Source: an uncultured Clostridia bacterium (GTDB taxonomy: Bacteria > Bacillota > Clostridia > TANB77 > CAG-508). Taken from it: 64,000 nt of DNA. The translations under genes and the position numbers were made by a program. The notes under the pieces are model-generated. The model saw only the letters and a list, made by a program, of their open reading frames with translations, had not been told where the DNA came from and did no database searches. Below are positions 34,782-44,574 of the stretch, in pieces (the first letter of the stretch is position 1; every line of letters begins with the position of its first letter). Location of the stretch: NCBI GenBank assembly GCA_948934525.1, contig CAQZSK010000001.1:1-64000 (forward strand), read 5' to 3'.

Positions 34782-35243
34782 ATGAAACGGTTTATCTTAA
34801 TGGTAGCAATTTTACTTTCTATTGTTCCCTTAGCCGCATGCAGCAATTTTGATTTAGAACTAGAAAAGAGCCAACTGCAATCAGATGTCAAGACATTGCA
34901 AAAAGAAGTTGATACACTACAAGAAGAAATTGATACATTAAAAGCAGAAATTGATACTTTACAAAAAACAAAAAATGGATTACTTTCAGAGGATAGTGTT
35001 GTTTATATCATTGAATTAGAGATATCTCAAACTCATGTTACTGGTGATGTTAAGGAACATTTCAAGGATTCAATGAATAAAATGACAATTCCACTTCAGG
35101 TTTCAGAACAATACTATCATTCAATTGAAGTAGGAGACGTTTTAAACAATGAACTACGAGTTGGTTCGCTTCTCTATAAAGGAAGTCTTGGTCATTGGAA
35201 TGTAAAGATTATTAACAAGCAAACCGTTATTATAACTGAATGA
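34782..35243 (+). CDS. Coiled-coil lipoprotein, probably acquired
   Basis: A 153-residue lipoprotein: signal helix ILMVAILLSIVPLAAC with the lipobox Cys at about residue 20, a heptad coiled coil (LQKEVDTLQEEIDTLKAEID) and a small conserved-looking C-terminal domain (VVYIIELEISQTHVTGD). GGAG lies upstream of ATG 34782. Codon 3 is CGG, in frame with normal continuation, and the gene uses more CTG, GTC, AAG, GCC and AGC codons than its neighbours. It is on the plus strand in an accessory patch, consistent with horizontal transfer. Confidence 0.7.
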   Translation: MKRFILMVAILLSIVPLAACSNFDLELEKSQLQSDVKTLQKEVDTLQEEIDTLKAEIDTLQKTKNGLLSEDSVVYIIELEISQTHVTGDVKEHFKDSMNKMTIPLQVSEQYYHSIEVGDVLNNELRVGSLLYKGSLGHWNVKIINKQTVIITE

Positions 35244-35252
35244 TACCATCTG

Positions 35253-35285
35253 TAAAGTCACTTTTTCTAATTTGAAAAGTGACTT
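35253..35285 (+). terminator. Terminator after the lipoprotein gene
   Basis: AAAGTCACTTTT (35253-35264) and AAAAGTGACTTT (35274-35285), followed by Ts. Confidence 0.8.
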
Positions 35286-35321
35286 TTCTCCTTAACTGAT
35301 AAAGATATATAACACTTAATA

Positions 35322-35351
35322 AAAGAGAGAACTTATCGTAGTTCTCTCTTT
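35322..35351 (-). terminator. Terminator after the HU gene
   Basis: AAAGAGAGAAC (35322-35332) and GTTCTCTCTTT (35341-35351), 34 bp past the HU stop; it could work in both directions. Confidence 0.75.
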
Positions 35352-35384
35352 ATATGAATTCATATAATTTATATAAATTTCAGA

Positions 35385-35663
35385 TTATTTTTTGTTTACT
35401 AAATCTTTTAATGCTTTTCCAGCTTTGAATACAGGTGCTTTAGATGCAGGAATTTTGATTTCTTCTTTAGTTTGTGGGTTTCTTCCTTTTCTAGCAGCTC
35501 TTTTTCTTACTTCAAAAGATCCAAATCCAACTAATTGAACTTTGTCTCCTTTTACTAATGTGTCTGTTACAACGCTTGTGAATGCGTTTAATGCTGCTTC
35601 AGCATCTTTCTTTGTTGCTCCTGTTTTAGCTGCCATAGCTGCGATTAATTCTGATTTGTTCAT
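35385..35663 (-). CDS. hup: Nucleoid-associated DNA-binding protein HU
   Basis: A 92-residue histone-like protein that bends DNA non-specifically. [20 protein letters not shown], the beta-arm segment [20 protein letters not shown] and the end [16 protein letters not shown] are typical. GGAGGT precedes the start. It is likely highly expressed; it stands alone between two terminator/promoter regions. Confidence 0.97.
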   Translation of the reverse strand: MNKSELIAAMAAKTGATKKDAEAALNAFTSVVTDTLVKGDKVQLVGFGSFEVRKRAARKGRNPQTKEEIKIPASKAPVFKAGKALKDLVNKK

Positions 35664-35756
35664 TTCACATACCTCCTATAAGATTTTGAATATGTAGAAC
35701 TTCTTCTACTAATATCATTATTCGTCATTCTTTCCTAAAATCCTTCTTTTTTCTTT

Positions 35757-37481
35757 TTATTTTTTTCGTTCAAACCTAGTTTTTTGTAAGTTTATATGTT
35801 TTTCGTTCTTTAAAGCTCTCTGTTTTAGCGCGGTTCGGCGTTTTCCGTACAGCCTAAGCTTTTTGAAAAAATCACATAACTTTTTTCCATATGGAATCAT
35901 ATGAAACTCTTCTTCCGAAAAAATTCTCAATACGATTAGTACTATTAAGTATATAATAACCGCTATCCCTAATCCTATTATGGTACTTAAATTACCATTT
36001 CCCATTTTTGTCAGAAAAAATAAATAAGATTGATAAGAAACTATCCCCATAATAGCAACTGCTATAAATGGTTTTAATATAAACTTTTTACAGTCTAACC
36101 TTAATCCAATTTCTTTTTTTAAAATACAAAATTGAATTATTACAGATACCATGTGGCAAGCTGCTGTAGCAAGTGCTGCACCAGCAACTCCCCCTAAAAT
36201 AAATTTTTGGGGATTTATAGGTATTAGTAGTAAATTTAGAATTAGCTTTATTATAACTCCTACGCCTAAGCTAATAGCTGGAGTCATCATTTTTCCTAAT
36301 CCATGTAAAGTTCCACATATAGTTTGCTCTAAAACAATAAAAATTATACTTAAACAGCTAATTTGATAAATAAAACTTCCTGAAGTTGCATTTGGAAATA
36401 GTAATTTTAAAATTGGTTCCGCAAATAAAATCATTCCTACCATAAATGGCAATCCTACTAAAATTGTAATAAGAATAGAAAACGAAACTCTTTTTCTAAT
36501 TGTTTGTGTGTCTCCAATTGCCTTAGCAGAAGAGATAGATGGAACTAGTGCTGTAGCAAATGCCATATTAAAAGACATCGGAAGAGTTACTAATGTATCT
36601 ACCTTTCCACTCAAAATACCATATTGTACTTTAGCTGCTTCCTCACTTAAAAATGTTTTTAATCCTCTCACCACAGTCATAGAGTCTATATTTTTGTTAA
36701 TTGTTCCCATAATTCCAGTTAATGACATTGGTATTGAAACTGCTAAAATTTGTTTTAATGTCTTTCGAATTCTAGTTGGTTGATGATTTACTGTACTTTT
36801 AATTTCCCAAGCAATTTCTTTTTTTAGACTTTTATAATATCGATATAGATAACTAAAACAAAGTATTGTTGCTAAAGTAGTAGCTAAATTAGCTCCAGCA
36901 GCCATAACAGCAGTATCTACTCCAGATACTATACTAATCATTTCTACTAGTATAATAGAAAGAATTGTTTTAAATAATTGCTCCAGAGTTTGCGAATTTG
37001 CTGTTACCTTCAAGTTTTCTTTTCCATTAAAATAGCCTTTTATTACACAAGAAATAGATACAAAAAAGATAGAAGGAGATAATGCTACCAAAGTCAATTC
37101 TGCTTCTGGTATTTGTAAAAAATTCTGGCTTATTACTCCTGCTCCCATAAATAAAATACAACTACATAAAAAGCCTAATAAACCAAATGTAACAAGTGCT
37201 ATTTTAAAAATTTTATATGCACCTTTGTGATCTCCTACTGCCACTTTCTCAGAAATTAATTTAGAAACTGCATTAGGTACACCTATTGAAGAAATTGTTA
37301 AAAATAATGCATAAATTTGAAATCCACTACTATAAATCGCATTTCCTTTATCTCCAAATCCTTCTCGATTTGTTAAATATAATTTGTAAATTACGCCTAA
37401 AACTTTAACTAATATTTGAGATATCATCAGGACAAAAACGCCCTTCATAAAGCTTTCCTTTTCTATTCGCTTTTTTCTCAT
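35757..37481 (-). CDS. spoVB: SpoVB/MurJ-family polysaccharide flippase
   Basis: A 574-residue MATE-like MOP exporter with about fourteen membrane helices. MKGVFVLMISQILVKVLGVI begins the fold and SMTGIMGTINKNIDSMTVVR lies mid-protein. Stage V sporulation protein B flips lipid-linked cortex precursors; paralogues act in vegetative wall synthesis. The C-terminal cytosolic tail is strongly basic and about 40 residues long. No sporulation promoter could be identified by eye, so SpoVB versus general MurJ-like is open. Confidence 0.82.
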   Translation of the reverse strand: MRKKRIEKESFMKGVFVLMISQILVKVLGVIYKLYLTNREGFGDKGNAIYSSGFQIYALFLTISSIGVPNAVSKLISEKVAVGDHKGAYKIFKIALVTFGLLGFLCSCILFMGAGVISQNFLQIPEAELTLVALSPSIFFVSISCVIKGYFNGKENLKVTANSQTLEQLFKTILSIILVEMISIVSGVDTAVMAAGANLATTLATILCFSYLYRYYKSLKKEIAWEIKSTVNHQPTRIRKTLKQILAVSIPMSLTGIMGTINKNIDSMTVVRGLKTFLSEEAAKVQYGILSGKVDTLVTLPMSFNMAFATALVPSISSAKAIGDTQTIRKRVSFSILITILVGLPFMVGMILFAEPILKLLFPNATSGSFIYQISCLSIIFIVLEQTICGTLHGLGKMMTPAISLGVGVIIKLILNLLLIPINPQKFILGGVAGAALATAACHMVSVIIQFCILKKEIGLRLDCKKFILKPFIAVAIMGIVSYQSYLFFLTKMGNGNLSTIIGLGIAVIIYLIVLIVLRIFSEEEFHMIPYGKKLCDFFKKLRLYGKRRTALKQRALKNEKHINLQKTRFERKK

Positions 37482-37681
37482 ATTTCCCTCTCTTTAACTA
37501 TTCTTGTTTTATCCTATGCATGTCATTTTCAAATTATAACGTATGCCTTTATCCTGACACTTTTGCGGGAAAAAGAAAAATCCTTAACCTAGCATAATCA
37601 AACAAACAATTTTCATAAAAAGTCTTGTTTTTTTCCTCGTTTTATAGGATAATATATATGTGTAATTAGATTATAAAGAAA

Positions 37682-40051
37682 GTGGTGAACTTTTTGAAAT
37701 TAATAGATAAATTTTTGAAATATTTGAAAACAGATAGAAATACTTTTATTACTTACATATTAACTTTAATTTCAGCTTATATTGTAGTAGATAGAATAGT
37801 AGAATTGCTTTTTATTATCTTTACAGGTGTAGCTTATTCTTACTGGGGACCTATTCAGTACTTTTTAGCATTAGCTTGTGTAAGTTTTGGATTTTTCTTT
37901 TCAGGACCTTCAAAATTTGCTAAATCAGATGTTAATAAATTAAGAATTTTCCATTCTTTTATTATTGCCTTTTATGTTGTAGGTTTATCAGCCGTGGTGC
38001 AATGGGTTAATCAAGCAATTTGGATAGGATTGTTGTCAGTACCAAATTATACAGAATTTGCTCAAGAATTCTATTACCTATTTAAGCCTGCTTTTACTGC
38101 TATTGGTTTATATTTTCCTTTAGTCAGCTTTTATAAGTTATTAAAATGGCTTCTATTTAAGATTAATGATACAAAAGATATTCGTGATTCTATCTTCGAT
38201 TATCCTGGAATTGGTTTAACTTCTGATAAAGAAGCCCATGGTGTTTATACTTGTGAAGTTAAAGTCTGTGTAGATTCTGAAAGCGGTGTTGATGTTTGTA
38301 TTCCAGAAAGCAAACGTTTTGAGTCTTTCTTAATTGTTGGTGTTTCTGGTTCTGGTAAAACAACTATGGTTTATGAACCAATGCTAGCTAGAGATATTGA
38401 GAGAAAGTCTTTCTTTAAAGAAGTATCAAAGGAAATGGGATTTACAGCATTAAGAACTGGTTTAGCCACCTTAAATTGTCCATATGATAACGAATATATT
38501 AATGAACATTTTAGTTTAGATATGTTAATTCCAAATCCTGAAAAATTAGATACTTATAAAGCTTATATGAAGAAAATGATTATAAATAGTTCAGGAGATA
38601 AAATTGTTTATCGCAATATGGGTATTACTTATGTTTCAGATGAACATGAGTCTGTAGAAAAAATCAAGAGAGTAGCAGATAACTATCAAATACCAGTTAA
38701 CTTAATTGATCCTAGTCGTTTAGACTCTCCTGGTTTAAATCCTTTTATTTATGAAGACCCAATTAAAACTGGTGTAGCTATTTCTTCTGTATTAAAAGGG
38801 TTATATATGCATAGTAGACCTGATACAGAACTTGCATTCAGGGAAAATGAAGCTATTCAGATTATTGAAAACCTATCCATTTTATTAAAAGAAATGTATC
38901 CATTAATGCATGATGGTATGCTTCCTAATCTAGAAGATATGTTAAATATGTTAACAGATTTTACACTAGTAGAAGATATGGTTGAACAACTGAAACAAAT
39001 TCCTGAAAAAACTGAACAATACCGTATTTTAATTAAGTACTTTGAAAATAATTTTTATAAAACTGGTAAGAATTTGTTTAATACCAAGAGGTCTGTTACA
39101 ACCGCATCTTCTGAGTTAGATAACTTATTAAGATATCCTGGTGTTAAAAATATTTTATGTAATAGGACAAACAACTTAAATTATGATAAGATTTTAGCTA
39201 ATGGTGAAATTACATTATTATGTACTCGTAGAGGAGATTTAGGTGAAACAGCACACAAAGCTTTTGGATTATTCTTTATTTTATTAATGCAACAATCCAT
39301 TTTATCTAGACCTGGAAATGATAGTACACGTATCCCTCACTTTTTATACATTGATGATTTTCCTGCTTATATTTGTAAAGCTACAGAACCAATTTATACT
39401 TTATATCGTAAATTCAAAATAGCTACAGTATTAGATTCTCAAAACTTATCACAATTAAAAGGTGATGTATATTCGGATGCTAGAGGAAATTATTATAGAG
39501 ATTTAATTCTTTCTAACACAGTTAATAAGTTTATTTTTGGTAATGCAACACCTGAAGATGTGCAATGGTGGCAAACTGCAATGCAAGACAAAAGAGAATG
39601 GACCTTTAATAATACTTATAATACTGATAAAACAGAATATGATCCTAAAAAAGGAAACATCGAATTTAAATGGAAACCTAACTATGCAGCTGGTAAAATC
39701 ATGGCCTTAAAAGGTGGTCAAGTTATTTATAAGATAAAGAAGACTAATGGACAAAGTTGGGTTAATAAAGGTAAAGTAGAAGCTATGGAGGCAAAATATA
39801 AAGAGCCTCAAAAGATTAAGAAATATGACTTCTCTAAATTTACAAGTGGTATTTCTAATATAGAATCTGCTGCTAGAAGAACATTAAAGCAAAACAGAGG
39901 TAACTATTCAGCTGCTACTGCAAGTAATAATAACTACAATATAGAACGTGAAATTGATCCTATTCAAACAGATACCTCTGATTCTAATTTCTTATTTGAT
40001 AATGATGAAGCAATTATTGTTAATTTCAACAAGAATAAAAAAGAAGATTAA
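37682..40051 (+). CDS. VirD4/TraG-like coupling-protein ATPase without a conjugation locus
   Basis: A 789-residue protein. Four N-terminal membrane helices (residues about 20-150) are followed by a TraG/TraD-type ATPase: Walker A VGVSGSGKTTMVYEP at about 218-232, TLLCTRRGDLG, Walker B HFLYIDDFPAY at about 551-561, and IATVLDSQNLSQLKGD. Type IV coupling proteins load DNA or protein substrates into a secretion channel. No relaxase, VirB4 or other channel gene is in view. The start may be GTG 37682 or TTG 37694 after a GGTG site. It converges on the replication-relaxation-like gene and shares its terminator. Confidence 0.78.
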   Translation: MVNFLKLIDKFLKYLKTDRNTFITYILTLISAYIVVDRIVELLFIIFTGVAYSYWGPIQYFLALACVSFGFFFSGPSKFAKSDVNKLRIFHSFIIAFYVVGLSAVVQWVNQAIWIGLLSVPNYTEFAQEFYYLFKPAFTAIGLYFPLVSFYKLLKWLLFKINDTKDIRDSIFDYPGIGLTSDKEAHGVYTCEVKVCVDSESGVDVCIPESKRFESFLIVGVSGSGKTTMVYEPMLARDIERKSFFKEVSKEMGFTALRTGLATLNCPYDNEYINEHFSLDMLIPNPEKLDTYKAYMKKMIINSSGDKIVYRNMGITYVSDEHESVEKIKRVADNYQIPVNLIDPSRLDSPGLNPFIYEDPIKTGVAISSVLKGLYMHSRPDTELAFRENEAIQIIENLSILLKEMYPLMHDGMLPNLEDMLNMLTDFTLVEDMVEQLKQIPEKTEQYRILIKYFENNFYKTGKNLFNTKRSVTTASSELDNLLRYPGVKNILCNRTNNLNYDKILANGEITLLCTRRGDLGETAHKAFGLFFILLMQQSILSRPGNDSTRIPHFLYIDDFPAYICKATEPIYTLYRKFKIATVLDSQNLSQLKGDVYSDARGNYYRDLILSNTVNKFIFGNATPEDVQWWQTAMQDKREWTFNNTYNTDKTEYDPKKGNIEFKWKPNYAAGKIMALKGGQVIYKIKKTNGQSWVNKGKVEAMEAKYKEPQKIKKYDFSKFTSGISNIESAARRTLKQNRGNYSAATASNNNYNIEREIDPIQTDTSDSNFLFDNDEAIIVNFNKNKKED

Positions 40052-40058
40052 AAAAATC

Positions 40059-40083
40059 ATCTCCCAGTATAATGCTGGGAGAT
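40059..40083. terminator. Bidirectional terminator between convergent genes
   Basis: ATCTCCCAG (40059-40067) and CTGGGAGAT (40075-40083), with an A-run before and a T-run after, serve both the coupling-like ATPase (+) and the replication-relaxation gene (-). Confidence 0.9.
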
Positions 40084-40087
40084 ATTT

Positions 40088-41029
40088 TTATATTCCTAAT
40101 AATTTGACTTCAATATTTTCCATTTTATATTTTTTAGTTTCTTCATCTAGCTTAAATTCTACTAAAGTCTTTTCTAAAGACTCTTCATTTTGTCTTAAAT
40201 CAGTAGTAAAATACAATTTAATTTTTGCAATTTCTAATTGATTCATCACAATATTCTTAAATGTTTCTGCCATATGTTTTTCATCTTCACAAATCAAAAT
40301 TAATTGTGGAATTTGCATATATCCAGAATCTCCTGTTTGGTAGTTATCATAAAAGTCCTTATATAATTTCATTTTATCAACCAATTTCTTTTCCCAATCA
40401 TCTTCCCTACGAATTACTTCAAAAACAAATTGAATTGATTTACTATTTTTAGTTAATTTTATACTACCGCCACTTGCTTTAAAAGTTTTTCCTGCCATTT
40501 TAGCTGTAAATGCTGGCTTTGGTATATAGCTATCAAAAGCCTTTACTTTTCTCAAATATGCTATCATTGTTTGATTGCCTGCTAATCTCTTCTTTATCAT
40601 AGCTACAGGTTTTGTATTATCTGTTGGCTGCCAATTTGATTCAATTCCACGAGAATTTAATAAATATTTTCCCATTTTTTCTAGGCAATAAATACGATAA
40701 ATTCCTTTTCCATCTTCTGAATCAAAATAATATCTTGTTAAAATTTTGGTTTTTACTAGCTGCTCTAATTTTGTGTTTAATTTCTCTTGCGAACCTACTT
40801 CAATACCTTTCCATTCTAGCATTTGCAATAATTGCCTCGAAGTAATAAATTCAAATTCATTTACTAATTCCATAATAGAAAAATGTAAATCATTAATATG
40901 TCCAATATTAATTCTATGAACGATTTGGTTCATAGACACATAACCATCTTTTCCATCAAATACTTTTATTTCACCTGCGCGAATAGCAAATGGTGATACT
41001 GTTGCTTTTATTTCGTTATCTTCTACCAT
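40088..41029 (-). CDS. Replication-relaxation-like (MobC-type) winged-helix protein
   Basis: A 313-residue protein resembling the replication-relaxation family (Replic_Relax), known from conjugative and mobilisable elements. A winged-helix N-terminal half (ELVNEFEFITSRQLLQMLEW, TKILTRYYFDSEDGKGIYRI) is followed by an alpha/beta C-terminal half with IQFVFEVIRREDDW and PQLILICEDEKHMAETFKN, similar to a nuclease-like fold. It is paired convergently with a coupling-protein-like ATPase. Surrounding genes are chromosomal housekeeping. Confidence 0.65.
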   Translation of the reverse strand: MVEDNEIKATVSPFAIRAGEIKVFDGKDGYVSMNQIVHRINIGHINDLHFSIMELVNEFEFITSRQLLQMLEWKGIEVGSQEKLNTKLEQLVKTKILTRYYFDSEDGKGIYRIYCLEKMGKYLLNSRGIESNWQPTDNTKPVAMIKKRLAGNQTMIAYLRKVKAFDSYIPKPAFTAKMAGKTFKASGGSIKLTKNSKSIQFVFEVIRREDDWEKKLVDKMKLYKDFYDNYQTGDSGYMQIPQLILICEDEKHMAETFKNIVMNQLEIAKIKLYFTTDLRQNEESLEKTLVEFKLDEETKKYKMENIEVKLLGI

Positions 41030-41184
41030 ATTTTTCCTCCTTCAATCTTCAATTAGTTGACTAAATTTGGTTACGTCAAATGTTTTATTTTTGACCATAC
41101 CTTATTATTTATACATTGTATCAATAACCAGACTCATTGTATCATATATCTTAAAATTTGTCCAATTTATAATTCTTATTCTAG

Positions 41185-41214
41185 AAAAACTGCTATAATA
41201 TTATAGCAGTTTTT
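41185..41214 (-). terminator. Terminator overlapping the rluB stop
   Basis: AAAAACTGCTATAAT and its complement ATTATAGCAGTTTTT form a perfect 30-bp palindrome that includes the last codons of rluB. Confidence 0.85.
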
Positions 41215-41926
41215 CTATTTCTCGTTTACTTAAATATCTCCATTGCCCTAATTTCAAATCTTTTACATTCATATCTCCAATTTTGCTTCTATGTAATGCC
41301 ACTACTTTTCTTCCTACTGCTTCACACATACGTCTTACTTGCCTATTCTTTCCTTCATGAATTGTAATTTCAAGTCTTGATATTCCTTTTTCTTCTTCTA
41401 TTTTCATAATTCTTACTTCTGCTGGTTTAGTTATGTATTCTCCAATATCGACACCTTGTTTTAGTTTTTCTATTTCTTCTTTTGTTACACTTCCTCTTAC
41501 TGTAACTTGATAAGTTTTTGTTATTTCATGTTTTGGATGTGTGATTTTATAAATAAAATCTCCATCATTACTTAGAATTAATAAGCCTGATGTATACATA
41601 TCAAGTCTTCCTACTGGTACAACAGCAGTTTTAATTGGCTTACCATGTATTTTTAATAACTCCATTACAGTTGGTCTATTAAATTGATCTTTGACTGTTG
41701 TTACATACCCTATTGGTTTATTTAGCAAAATATATACTTTTTCCATCTGATTAGCAACTGGCCTATCTTCATATAAAATCTCGTCTTTTTCTGGGTCGAT
41801 TTTTGTTCCTAGTTCTGTTACAACCTGTCCATTTACTTTAACTTTTCCCTCTAGAATTCTTTCTTCTGCTTTTCTGCGAGAGCATATTCCTTGATTTGCT
41901 AAAAATTTTTGTAATCGTTCTTCCAT
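41201..41926 (-). CDS. rluB: rRNA pseudouridine synthase RluB/RsuA family
   Basis: A 241-residue pseudouridine synthase acting on 23S (RluB) or 16S (RsuA) rRNA. The S4 domain (ERLQKFLANQGICSRRKAEE) is N-terminal, then the catalytic VPVGRLDMYTSGLLILSNDG with the catalytic Asp, and GKNRQVRRMCEAVGRKVVAL. It ends inside a strong terminator. It follows rluD by 17 bp. Length and motifs fit RluB in Firmicutes. Confidence 0.92.
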   Translation of the reverse strand: MEERLQKFLANQGICSRRKAEERILEGKVKVNGQVVTELGTKIDPEKDEILYEDRPVANQMEKVYILLNKPIGYVTTVKDQFNRPTVMELLKIHGKPIKTAVVPVGRLDMYTSGLLILSNDGDFIYKITHPKHEITKTYQVTVRGSVTKEEIEKLKQGVDIGEYITKPAEVRIMKIEEEKGISRLEITIHEGKNRQVRRMCEAVGRKVVALHRSKIGDMNVKDLKLGQWRYLSKREIEKLL

Positions 41927-41942
41927 ATTTGTTTTCCTTTTA

Positions 41943-42893
41943 TTATTTAAGATTTTGTAAAATATTTTTGAAGTAATCTGGCAAAGGTGCCTCTAAATGC
42001 ATCTCTTCCTCTGTAATTGGATGTCTAAACTCTAATTTATAAGCATGTAACATTTGTCCTTCTACTTTGAATTCATTTTTTCCATTAGAGTATACCAAAT
42101 CACCTACTACAGGATGACCAATTTCAGACATGTGTACCCTTATTTGATGTGTCCTACCAGTTTCAATTCTTACCTCTAAATAGGTATATTTCTGGAAACG
42201 TTCTATCACTTTAAAATGTGTAATTGCCTCTTTTCCTTTAGGTGTTACTGCCATTTTCTTTCTATCCTTTGTACTTCTCCCTATTGGCATTTTAATTGTA
42301 GCCTCATTTTCAGCTACAATTCCTTTCACTAATGCTAAATAGGTCTTTTTTACTTGCCTATTTTGAATTTGCTCACTCATTGCTAGGTGCGCTTTATCAT
42401 TTTTAGCAATAATTAACAAGCCTGTAGTATCTTTATCTAGGCGATGTACAATTCCTGGTCTTAGTTCTCCTCCAATTCCTGATAAATTTTCCTTGCAATG
42501 TGCCATAATAGCATTGACTAAGGTTCCATCTGGATTGCCAACTGCAGGATGAACTACCATACCTTTTGCTTTGTTAACAACTATAATATCTTCATCCTCA
42601 TAAATAATATCTAGTGGAATTTCTTGTGCGTGCAGATTTACCATCTTTACTTCTGGTATTTGAATAGTAATTTCATCCCCTACCTGTACTAGATAAGAGG
42701 GCTTAGTTGATTTTCCATTTATTAGAATATTTTCCTCTTCTATCAGTCTTTGAACAGCAACACGAGATATTTTTTTGCTTTCTGCTACATACTTGTCTAT
42801 TCTTGTTCCACCTTTTTCTACTATCAATTTCTTAATCTCCTTATCATATGCCTTAGAATTGAGTATTTCTTTCATAAACCACAAAGTAATCAT
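41943..42893 (-). CDS. rluD: 23S rRNA pseudouridine synthase RluD family
   Basis: Catalyses pseudouridine formation in 23S rRNA. S4 domain GGTRIDKYVAESKKISRVAV, catalytic PGIVHRLDKDTTGLLIIAKN with Asp, and IETGRTHQIRVHMSEIGHPV. The frame from 42893 overlaps the upstream membrane-protein gene by 41 bp; a start at 42875 (MKEILNSKAYDKEI) would still overlap. No convincing ribosome site at either, suggesting translation coupled to the upstream gene. Confidence 0.93.
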   Translation of the reverse strand: MITLWFMKEILNSKAYDKEIKKLIVEKGGTRIDKYVAESKKISRVAVQRLIEEENILINGKSTKPSYLVQVGDEITIQIPEVKMVNLHAQEIPLDIIYEDEDIIVVNKAKGMVVHPAVGNPDGTLVNAIMAHCKENLSGIGGELRPGIVHRLDKDTTGLLIIAKNDKAHLAMSEQIQNRQVKKTYLALVKGIVAENEATIKMPIGRSTKDRKKMAVTPKGKEAITHFKVIERFQKYTYLEVRIETGRTHQIRVHMSEIGHPVVGDLVYSNGKNEFKVEGQMLHAYKLEFRHPITEEEMHLEAPLPDYFKNILQNLK

Positions 42894-44538
42894 CAGAATA
42901 CAATTCTATATAATTATCATCTCTTGATAAAAACATATTTAATTTTGTATTTTGACCAATGATGACATGGGTAATATTATACTTTTCCATTTTGTCTTCA
43001 TAATAAGTACCAATATTAGAGACATTAATATAATCTGAAAAAATATCTCTACCTTCCCACTCACCTTCTTCATTTTTAGTTCCATTGAACTCTGGTGCAT
43101 ATAGATCTGCTCTAGAATCAATAAATACAGGAATTCCACGATATAGTAAATAGCTTCCATAATTATACTCATTAAATAATCTCATATTTTCTATATCTAA
43201 ATTAGCTAAAATATAGTCTGAAGCTTGTACTGGATAAGACCTTTCATTTACAAACTGGTCTTTTTCTTTTCCTCTATATAATAAAATACTCAATAATAAA
43301 ACTACTAAAATAGCAAATATTCTACCTAAAATAGTTGTTATAAATTCTATTACTGCTTTCGTTCCCTCTTTATCATATTTATTAATAAAGGCCGCTACTA
43401 ATTTAGCAAAAACAAATCCCCCCATAATAGCAAATAAAGCCGCCTGTCTTCTAGACATAAAACTTAATAAAGTAAGTCCTCCTATCATAAATAGGTCACT
43501 TAAACTTGCTTTTGTATCAGTAAAAATTAGTAATAGTATATATACAATAAAAGTAATTAACATTGCTCTATTATTAATTAATATCAATGGTTGATGTTCA
43601 CTAATATTTTGTGTTGTATTACCTTGCATTGTTTTGACAAGGTATGTGTATGGAACTTCTCCTAATGGTGTTAAAACCCCTGTAAAAATGCAAATAATCA
43701 TAATTACAATAAGCCATTTAACCATAGGTTTCTTCTCAAAAATCACTCTATAAGGGTTTTGCCTTCTTTTCTTTTCTCTTTCTTGTGCATTTTCTTTATC
43801 TAATTGTAATTTTGCTATTTTACCTTCTTGCTTTTCTATTACATCCTTATCCCCTTTTTTTAGCATTTTCTTTAGCTTAGCTTTATTCCATTTAATAGCA
43901 ACCCTATAGTATATTCTTGCATCGCTGATAACCGCTAGTAAATATTCTGCAATGTATGGCAAATATAATACAAAATAAAATGGCCATACTGCACAATGTA
44001 GATTAGCAAGTAATATTGGAATAATAATTAGATAAATGGCATATCTCTTTTTCTTCGTTTTAATAAATTGTTCTATTGAGAAAATAGTAAGCGCAAATAG
44101 AATATATGTCACAAGCTGTGCTCTTGCTGTAATAAAATCTTTTAGCAGATACATAATAATCATTGTAATAAATAAACTAACTAGTGGATTTTTACACAAC
44201 TTATTTAAGATATAATAAATTAACAATCCTAAAGTCATTGCTAACAAAATAGTTGCTATATAAATAGCTGCAAATCCTCCAATTCCAATATTTTCTCCTA
44301 GTTGATATACCAAATAAGTCCCTACATCGTACCCCCAATGAGGATAAGTATATGGTAAATCTTCATGCCAAGAAAACGGATCTTGCATGTCAACATTACC
44401 TGTTTCAACAATGTGTTTTCCTATTGTAATTGTATAATAAGTATCATTTTGAAAAGTAACTGGTGTTAGTGCAAAGCAAAAAATAAGAATACAGAATACT
44501 GCTAACACATGAAATTTTATTTTTGTTTTTTCTGTCAT
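42853..44538 (-). CDS. Polytopic membrane protein, possible GT-C glycosyltransferase
   Basis: A 561-residue protein with about twelve membrane helices. The first external loop contains acidic and aromatic residues (DPFSWHEDLPYTYPHWGYDV) like the catalytic loop of GT-C enzymes. A charged coiled-coil loop (KLKKMLKKGDKDVIEKQEGK) interrupts the middle. The C-terminal extracellular domain has GIPVFIDSRADLYAPEF. It probably handles a lipid-linked sugar at the envelope, but the family is not certain. Confidence 0.6.
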   Translation of the reverse strand: MTEKTKIKFHVLAVFCILIFCFALTPVTFQNDTYYTITIGKHIVETGNVDMQDPFSWHEDLPYTYPHWGYDVGTYLVYQLGENIGIGGFAAIYIATILLAMTLGLLIYYILNKLCKNPLVSLFITMIIMYLLKDFITARAQLVTYILFALTIFSIEQFIKTKKKRYAIYLIIIPILLANLHCAVWPFYFVLYLPYIAEYLLAVISDARIYYRVAIKWNKAKLKKMLKKGDKDVIEKQEGKIAKLQLDKENAQEREKKRRQNPYRVIFEKKPMVKWLIVIMIICIFTGVLTPLGEVPYTYLVKTMQGNTTQNISEHQPLILINNRAMLITFIVYILLLIFTDTKASLSDLFMIGGLTLLSFMSRRQAALFAIMGGFVFAKLVAAFINKYDKEGTKAVIEFITTILGRIFAILVVLLLSILLYRGKEKDQFVNERSYPVQASDYILANLDIENMRLFNEYNYGSYLLYRGIPVFIDSRADLYAPEFNGTKNEEGEWEGRDIFSDYINVSNIGTYYEDKMEKYNITHVIIGQNTKLNMFLSRDDNYIELYSDDYFVVYERNTQF

Positions 44539-44574
44539 TGTTATACCTCTCTAATTATATTTATTTAAATAAAT

